Origin: CALMRE01 sp964412895
GTDB taxonomy: Bacteria > UBP6 > UBA1177 > JAKLFG01
Reading direction: 5' to 3'
DNA length: 9,789 bases
NCBI GenBank assembly: GCA_964412895.1
Contig: CAYPQK010000099.1
Span: forward strand, 1-9,789
Shown piece after piece: positions 6,358 to 9,789 of the stretch. The notes under the pieces were generated by a model that did not search any database, was not told the origin of the DNA, and saw only the letters and a program-made list of their open reading frames with translations. Positions within the stretch are counted from its first letter, which is position 1. Each line of letters begins with the position of its first letter. The position numbers and the translations under genes were made by a program.

Positions 6358-7986
6358 ATGAAGTACCTGATTCCGTTCCTGTTCGCGTTCGCGTTGTTGT
6401 TGGTCGCCTGTAACAACGACGACCCGCTTGCCATCGATGATCTGATACCCGGCGATATCGATACGGCGGTGAACGAGAACGCTCTTCCCGATGTGACCGA
6501 CAGCGCCGATGCGGCGGCCGACGATGATCTCATCGTCACCGACGAACTGGTCGATACCGCCGACGAACTGGTCGCCGACGAGGATGCGGTCGCGGGCGAC
6601 GAACTCCTGAGCGACGGCGACAGCCTCCTGACCGACGAAGAGCAGCCCGATATCGACAACGGCCCCCTCTACGACCCGCGCGTCGAACCGGCGCTTTGCG
6701 GCATGACCCCGTATCACTGGCTTCCGGCGACCGGGATGGGGGACATCGTCGAGGTCGACCAGATGTTCGGCAGTCTGGGCGATATCGCGCAGACCAGCAA
6801 ACTGGCGCTCCAGCTCATCAAGGCGCAGCTCAAGAACGACGGCGAGGTGAACCTCCAGCGCGAACCCCAGTACGACACGCTGGTCTATCGCATACTCTAC
6901 AAGACGCAGGATAAAGGCCAGCAGGTCGAAGCGACCGGCACGATCGCGATACCGATGACCGGCGCGACGGTCCCCATCCTCATGGTACAGCACGGCACCG
7001 CCGGGCTGGGCGATGCCTGTTCCCCGTCGGCGGGCGACGAACTCAACGGGACGGCGATGGTCGCGGCGCTCTTCGCCTCGTTCGGCTATATCGCCATCGC
7101 GCCCGACTATATCGGCCTCAAGAGCATGGGAAGCGCCTCGACCGAACTTCACTCCTACCTCGTCGGCGAGCCGACCGCCATCGCGTCGCTCGACATGATC
7201 CGTGCCGTGCCGAAGTTCCTCCAGCACTACAAGGTGCAGATATTCGATATCAATGTCCAGCCGGGCAATGTCATCATATCGGGCGGTTCGCAGGGGGGGC
7301 ACGCGGCCGCCTTCACCACCCGTTTCGCCCCGTATTACGCGCCGGAACTCAATATCAAGGGAGCTGTCTGGGGCATCCCGCCGACCGACATGTACCGGCA
7401 CGCCAAACGCGCGCTGAACGAATATGTCCCGGCGTCGGGCAATACCGCGCTGGTGTTCCTGTCGGCCAACGACTGGTACCGCGACGAGCCGATGATGCTC
7501 TCCGATGTCTTTAACGCGCCGTGGGACAGCGATCTGCGTCCCCACGCGATGACCAGTTGCGATCTCGACGGACCACTCGATGCGGCGGGCGTCGACACGC
7601 TCGAGGAACTTTTCACCCCCGAACTCCTCGCGGCGGCCGATCTCGACCCGTTCTGCGACGGGTACGAACCGTGGCTCTGCTACATCAAGGAGAACACGCT
7701 GTCCCGCAGTTCGGTGCCGCGCATCGACACGATCCCGGCCTTCATGATACTTTCGGAGCAGGACACGCTGGTGGTTCCCTTCATCGAACGGGAAGCCTTC
7801 GGCGAACTGTGCGATATGGGATATCAGCTCCAGTACCGTGAATGCACCGGCGCGTCACACAGCGACGGTTTCCTCTGGTCGCTCGACGATCAGCTCGACT
7901 GGCTCGACGAACGCTACAGCGACACTCCGATGACCGATGTCTGCACGATACACCCGGCGGTCAAGTGCAAGAGCGACCCCAGCTGA
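6358..7986 (+). CDS. Lipoprotein alpha/beta hydrolase, secretory-lipase-like
   Basis: A 542-residue lipoprotein, probably an esterase or lipase anchored in the envelope. Residues 1-18 form the signal, with lipobox L15-V-A-C18. Residues 19-103 are an acidic Asp/Glu-rich linker that includes DSLLTDEEQPD, also present in the divergent lipoprotein. The catalytic part starts near 110. VQHGTAG (210-216) is the oxyanion-loop region. GGSQGGH (309-315) is the nucleophile elbow with Ser311. The likely triad partners are Asp469 (LSEQDT) and His501 (GASHSDG). Eight cysteines in the mature domain suggest disulphides and an extracytoplasmic location. The layout resembles fungal and bacterial secretory lipases (LIP family), but the substrate cannot be read from sequence. 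AGGAGG lies about 5 nt before the ATG. It is transcribed divergently from the large lipoprotein and convergently with the DUF2141 gene. Confidence 0.85.
   Translation: MKYLIPFLFAFALLLVACNNDDPLAIDDLIPGDIDTAVNENALPDVTDSADAAADDDLIVTDELVDTADELVADEDAVAGDELLSDGDSLLTDEEQPDIDNGPLYDPRVEPALCGMTPYHWLPATGMGDIVEVDQMFGSLGDIAQTSKLALQLIKAQLKNDGEVNLQREPQYDTLVYRILYKTQDKGQQVEATGTIAIPMTGATVPILMVQHGTAGLGDACSPSAGDELNGTAMVAALFASFGYIAIAPDYIGLKSMGSASTELHSYLVGEPTAIASLDMIRAVPKFLQHYKVQIFDINVQPGNVIISGGSQGGHAAAFTTRFAPYYAPELNIKGAVWGIPPTDMYRHAKRALNEYVPASGNTALVFLSANDWYRDEPMMLSDVFNAPWDSDLRPHAMTSCDLDGPLDAAGVDTLEELFTPELLAAADLDPFCDGYEPWLCYIKENTLSRSSVPRIDTIPAFMILSEQDTLVVPFIEREAFGELCDMGYQLQYRECTGASHSDGFLWSLDDQLDWLDERYSDTPMTDVCTIHPAVKCKSDPS
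6618..6652 (+). repeat. Inverted copy B of the shared 35-bp linker sequence
   Basis: The sequence encodes part of DSLLTDEEQPD in the hydrolase linker. It has a single mismatch (G for A in the Glu codon) to the copy at 5722-5756 on the other strand. Confidence 0.9.
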
Positions 7987-8012
7987 TCGGGCCGTCTGTA
8001 TCCTTCTAATAT

Positions 8013-8444
8013 TTAACGGTATTTTATCGGGATGGAGATGCTTTTTTCCCCGGCGGGGAGAGCGAGTTTCGCATCCTTGAACTTCGGCGGTCCCATGACC
8101 CCTTTGGCATTATTTGAAACGCCGAGCCCCTCCTTGGGGATGCCGATCCAGTTGGTGTCTATCTGCCCGTTATCGTTCTCGTCGTGCATCACCGCGACGG
8201 CATATTCGCCCGGCGTCAGCCCCTCGAACTTGGCGTAGACGGTATCGCTCTCCTTGACCGGCAGAGTGATGGTCTTGAAGGCCTTTTCTGACTTGGTCGG
8301 GAACCCGTCGTCCTGATTGTAAAGGTAAACAAAGACCTTCCCCTGTTTTTTGAGACCCCACACCTTGACGGTGAGGGTGGCGGTCGCCTGCGCCGCCGTC
8401 AGACCGAAAGCGAATACGAGCGCCAGAAGGACCATGAGCCGCAT
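8013..8444 (-). CDS. Secreted DUF2141 family protein
   Basis: A small 143-residue exported protein. A signal peptide spans residues 1-20 with cleavage after AQA. The mature part is a single beta-sandwich-like domain with the features of DUF2141: 'GLTPGEYAVAVMHDENDNGQID' around 75-96 (written here only to name the DENDNGxxD loop at 88-96, which may bind Ca2+), then W99-IGIPKEGLGVSNNAKG and GPPKF (118-122). The family is common in Gram-negative envelopes, and its role is unknown. GGAGG sits 6 nt before the ATG. It converges with the hydrolase gene over a 26-bp gap in which I see no clear terminator. It diverges from rseC with overlapping -35 boxes. Confidence 0.88.
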   Translation of the reverse strand: MRLMVLLALVFAFGLTAAQATATLTVKVWGLKKQGKVFVYLYNQDDGFPTKSEKAFKTITLPVKESDTVYAKFEGLTPGEYAVAVMHDENDNGQIDTNWIGIPKEGLGVSNNAKGVMGPPKFKDAKLALPAGEKSISIPIKYR

Positions 8445-8467
8445 GGGTTTCCTCCCTCGACATCCTA

Positions 8468-8498
8468 ATTATATAAGGTATAGCGGTTTTGTTGACAA
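8468..8498 (-). promoter_or_regulatory. Promoter of the DUF2141 gene
   Basis: The minus strand has TTGTCA (8498-8493), then TATATA (8475-8470) at 17 bp, or TATAAT (8473-8468) at 19 bp. The -35 box overlaps the TTGACA of the opposite strand almost completely. Confidence 0.6.
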
Positions 8499-8520
8499 AG
8501 GGCAAGTTATTGGATACGAA
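8492..8520 (+). promoter_or_regulatory. Candidate promoter of the rseC-rnfB operon
   Basis: TTGACA (8492-8497) is a perfect -35. At 17 bp spacing the -10 region reads TACGAA (8515-8520), only 3/6 to consensus. Such a promoter is probably weak or activator-dependent. It could also be a chance by-product of the opposing TTGTCA box. Confidence 0.4.
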
Positions 8521-8553
8521 GGAGCCGCATTGCGTGCGTACTAAATAGATAAT

Positions 8554-9003
8554 ATGAGCGATAGAAACAACGACATCTGCCGCGAAGGGATAGTGAAGGA
8601 GTACGCCGACGGCCGCGCCCGCGTCCTCATCACCGCCCAGAGCGCTTGCGCCTCCTGCCACGCCAAAGGTGCCTGTGGGAACCTCGAGACGGCGCAAAAG
8701 GAGATCGACGCATTCTCCGAAGGGCCGCTCCAGCCGGGCGACCGGGTCCGCATCACCATTTCGACGAAGGTCGGGATGACGGCGGTTCTCTACGGTTTTG
8801 TCCTGCCGCTCATCGTGCTGGCCTTCGTTTTCTTCGGCGCGGTCGCCAATGGCGTCGAGGAGAGCATCGCGGGGGTCGCGGGACTGGGGGCGCTCGTCCC
8901 GTTCTATCTGCTGCTGTGGCTGCTGCGCGGTCGTCTGTTCAGGAGTTTCATCTTTACCGTAAATAAGATTATCAATAGCGATCAAGAGGTGTCCCGTGGT
9001 TGA
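8554..9003 (+). CDS. rseC: RseC/MucC family membrane protein (SoxR-reducing system RseC)
   Basis: A 149-residue protein. RseC-type proteins sit in the inner membrane. In E. coli RseC belongs to the SoxR-reducing system together with the Rsx (Rnf-like) complex, and in many bacteria the gene precedes rnfB. The N-terminal cytoplasmic part has REGIVKE (10-16) and the family's cysteines at 32, 35 and 41 in ACASCHAKGACG; Cys9 is extra. Two membrane segments follow, about 76-98 and 103-124, with a basic tail after them. The last 8 nt overlap the GTG start of rnfB, so translation is coupled. No Shine-Dalgarno sequence is seen directly before the ATG at 8554, where the sequence is AT-rich. The nearest AAGGAG is about 29 nt upstream. 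An in-frame GTG at codon 14 would cut into the conserved motif, so I keep the ATG. Confidence 0.9.
   Translation: MSDRNNDICREGIVKEYADGRARVLITAQSACASCHAKGACGNLETAQKEIDAFSEGPLQPGDRVRITISTKVGMTAVLYGFVLPLIVLAFVFFGAVANGVEESIAGVAGLGALVPFYLLLWLLRGRLFRSFIFTVNKIINSDQEVSRG
8986..8989 (+). promoter_or_regulatory. Ribosome binding site deciding the GTG start of rnfB
   Basis: GAGG with a 6-nt spacer to the GTG at 8996. The site lies inside the end of rseC. Confidence 0.7.
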
Positions 9004-9789
9004 TGTGATCCTGTATCCGGTCATCATGCTCGGTGCGGTCGCCGGTATCTCGGCGATACTGCTGTTCCTGACGGCCAAGAAATTCCATGTCGAAGAGGAC
9101 CCGCGCATCGATACGGTTGCGGCATTCCTGCCCGGCGCCAACTGCGGCGGGTGCGGTTATCCCGGCTGTCGCGGTCTTGCCGAGGCGATAGTCAAGGCGG
9201 CCGACAAAGGCGATATCGGCGGACTTTCCTGCCCGCCCGGCGGATCGGCCGCGATGAAGGCGATCGGCGACGCGCTGGGGATGGCGGTGGCCGAGAGTGA
9301 GCCGATGGTGGCGGTGCTCCGCTGCAACGGCACTCACGAGAAGGCGCCCCGCACGCTCAAATACGACGGCGTCCCCAAATGCGTCATCGCCCACACCGTC
9401 TTCGTCGGCGAGAAGGGGTGCCCGAACGGCTGCATGGGACTCGGCGACTGCGTCACGGTCTGCGCGTTCGGCGCGATGTGTATGGATGAAAAGACCGGCC
9501 TGCCGGTGATACTGGCCGACAAGTGCGTCGCCTGCGGCGCCTGCGTCAAGGCCTGCCCCCGCCGCATCATCGAAATGCGCCCCAAAGGCCGGAAAGACCG
9601 TCGCGTCTGGGTCGACTGCGTGAACACCGAAAAGGGCGCCGCCGCGATGAAATACTGCAAGGCGGCCTGCATCGCCTGCGGCAAGTGCGTCAAGGAATGC
9701 CCGGTCGAGGCGATCACGCTTGCCAACAACCTCGCCTACATCGACCCGAAGAAATGCACCACCTGCGGCAAATGCATCGTCGTGTGTCC
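8996..9789 (+). CDS. rnfB: Electron transport complex subunit RnfB, C terminus beyond the window
   Basis: RnfB is the ferredoxin-facing iron-sulphur subunit of the Rnf complex, which couples ferredoxin:NAD+ electron flow to Na+ or H+ translocation. The first 264 residues are visible. A membrane anchor spans about 5-27. A 4Fe-4S domain has C50-x2-C53-x4-C58 and C79. Then come C142-x3-C146-x5-C152-x3-C156 and three ferredoxin-type CxxCxxCxxxC motifs starting at 177, 225 and 254. The 'GVPKC...GCPNGC.GLGDC' stretch and the spacing resemble Bacteroidota-type RnfB more than the short gammaproteobacterial form. The GTG start is chosen from GAGG 6 nt upstream and the match to the usual N terminus; it overlaps rseC by 8 nt. 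rnfC, D, G, E and A are expected downstream but cannot be seen. Confidence 0.95.
   Translation, partial: MVDVILYPVIMLGAVAGISAILLFLTAKKFHVEEDPRIDTVAAFLPGANCGGCGYPGCRGLAEAIVKAADKGDIGGLSCPPGGSAAMKAIGDALGMAVAESEPMVAVLRCNGTHEKAPRTLKYDGVPKCVIAHTVFVGEKGCPNGCMGLGDCVTVCAFGAMCMDEKTGLPVILADKCVACGACVKACPRRIIEMRPKGRKDRRVWVDCVNTEKGAAAMKYCKAACIACGKCVKECPVEAITLANNLAYIDPKKCTTCGKCIVVC

Noticed and set aside
3530..6361. A 943-codon open frame on the plus strand opposite the large lipoprotein
   Set aside because: It has no recognisable domain, its composition is dominated by Gly, Val, Arg and Asp from reading GC-rich codons backwards, and the minus strand has a lipobox, Ig-like repeats, a Shine-Dalgarno sequence and a promoter.
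6301..7545. A 414-codon minus-strand frame opposite the hydrolase
   Set aside because: The plus strand has a lipobox and a full hydrolase triad; the minus frame shows no domain and is explained by codon bias.
7987..8012. Terminator between the convergent hydrolase and DUF2141 genes
   Set aside because: The gap is AT-rich but I find no GC stem with a T-run.

Overview
The window is a GC-rich, gene-dense stretch of chromosome from a Gram-negative bacterium. The envelope genes support this: two lipoproteins, a likely outer-membrane barrel and an Rnf complex subunit. The long acidic Asp/Thr linkers behind the lipobox, the SbsA-type Ig repeats and a 'CGDG...GE.CDDGN' cysteine cassette recall Myxococcota or other former Deltaproteobacteria. 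The RnfB resembles Bacteroidota-type RnfB, and the phosphofructokinase belongs to the plant/trypanosome/spirochaete-like branch. I therefore leave the phylum open. Nothing points to a phage, plasmid, insertion sequence, CRISPR array, tRNA or rRNA.

Layout. Positions 1-1808 (minus strand) hold the first 17 codons of a probable PilZ-domain protein, panD (aspartate 1-decarboxylase) with its own near-consensus promoter, and an ATP-type 6-phosphofructokinase gene. A perfect 13-bp dyad overlaps the predicted transcription start of that kinase gene. Positions 1897-3500 (plus strand) hold a two-gene unit: a signal-peptide protein that looks like an outer-membrane beta-barrel, then a PHP-type (CpsB/YwqE-like) tyrosine phosphatase. 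Positions 3527-6226 (minus) encode an 899-residue modular lipoprotein. From N to C terminus it has a Cys-rich region, a 7-residue tandem repeat, four Ig-like domains, a Cys cassette and a duplicated beta-rich module. Divergent from it, 6358-7986 (plus) encodes a lipoprotein alpha/beta hydrolase. The two lipoproteins share a 35-bp linker sequence (34/35 identical). Positions 8013-8444 (minus) encode a secreted DUF2141 protein. Divergent from that, 8554-9789 (plus) starts an rseC-rnfB operon that runs off the window.

The genes fall into small independent units, each with a recognisable sigma70-type promoter; several promoters have TTGACA or a one-base variant. Functions range over central metabolism (panD, pfk), redox energy conservation (rseC-rnfB) and envelope or surface proteins (barrel, phosphatase, two lipoproteins, DUF2141). 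I see no defence or mobile system. The most unusual content is the divergent lipoprotein pair with the shared linker, the duplicated C-terminal module of the large lipoprotein, and the similar dyads at the panD and pfk promoters. There is no gene-free stretch longer than about 150 bases.
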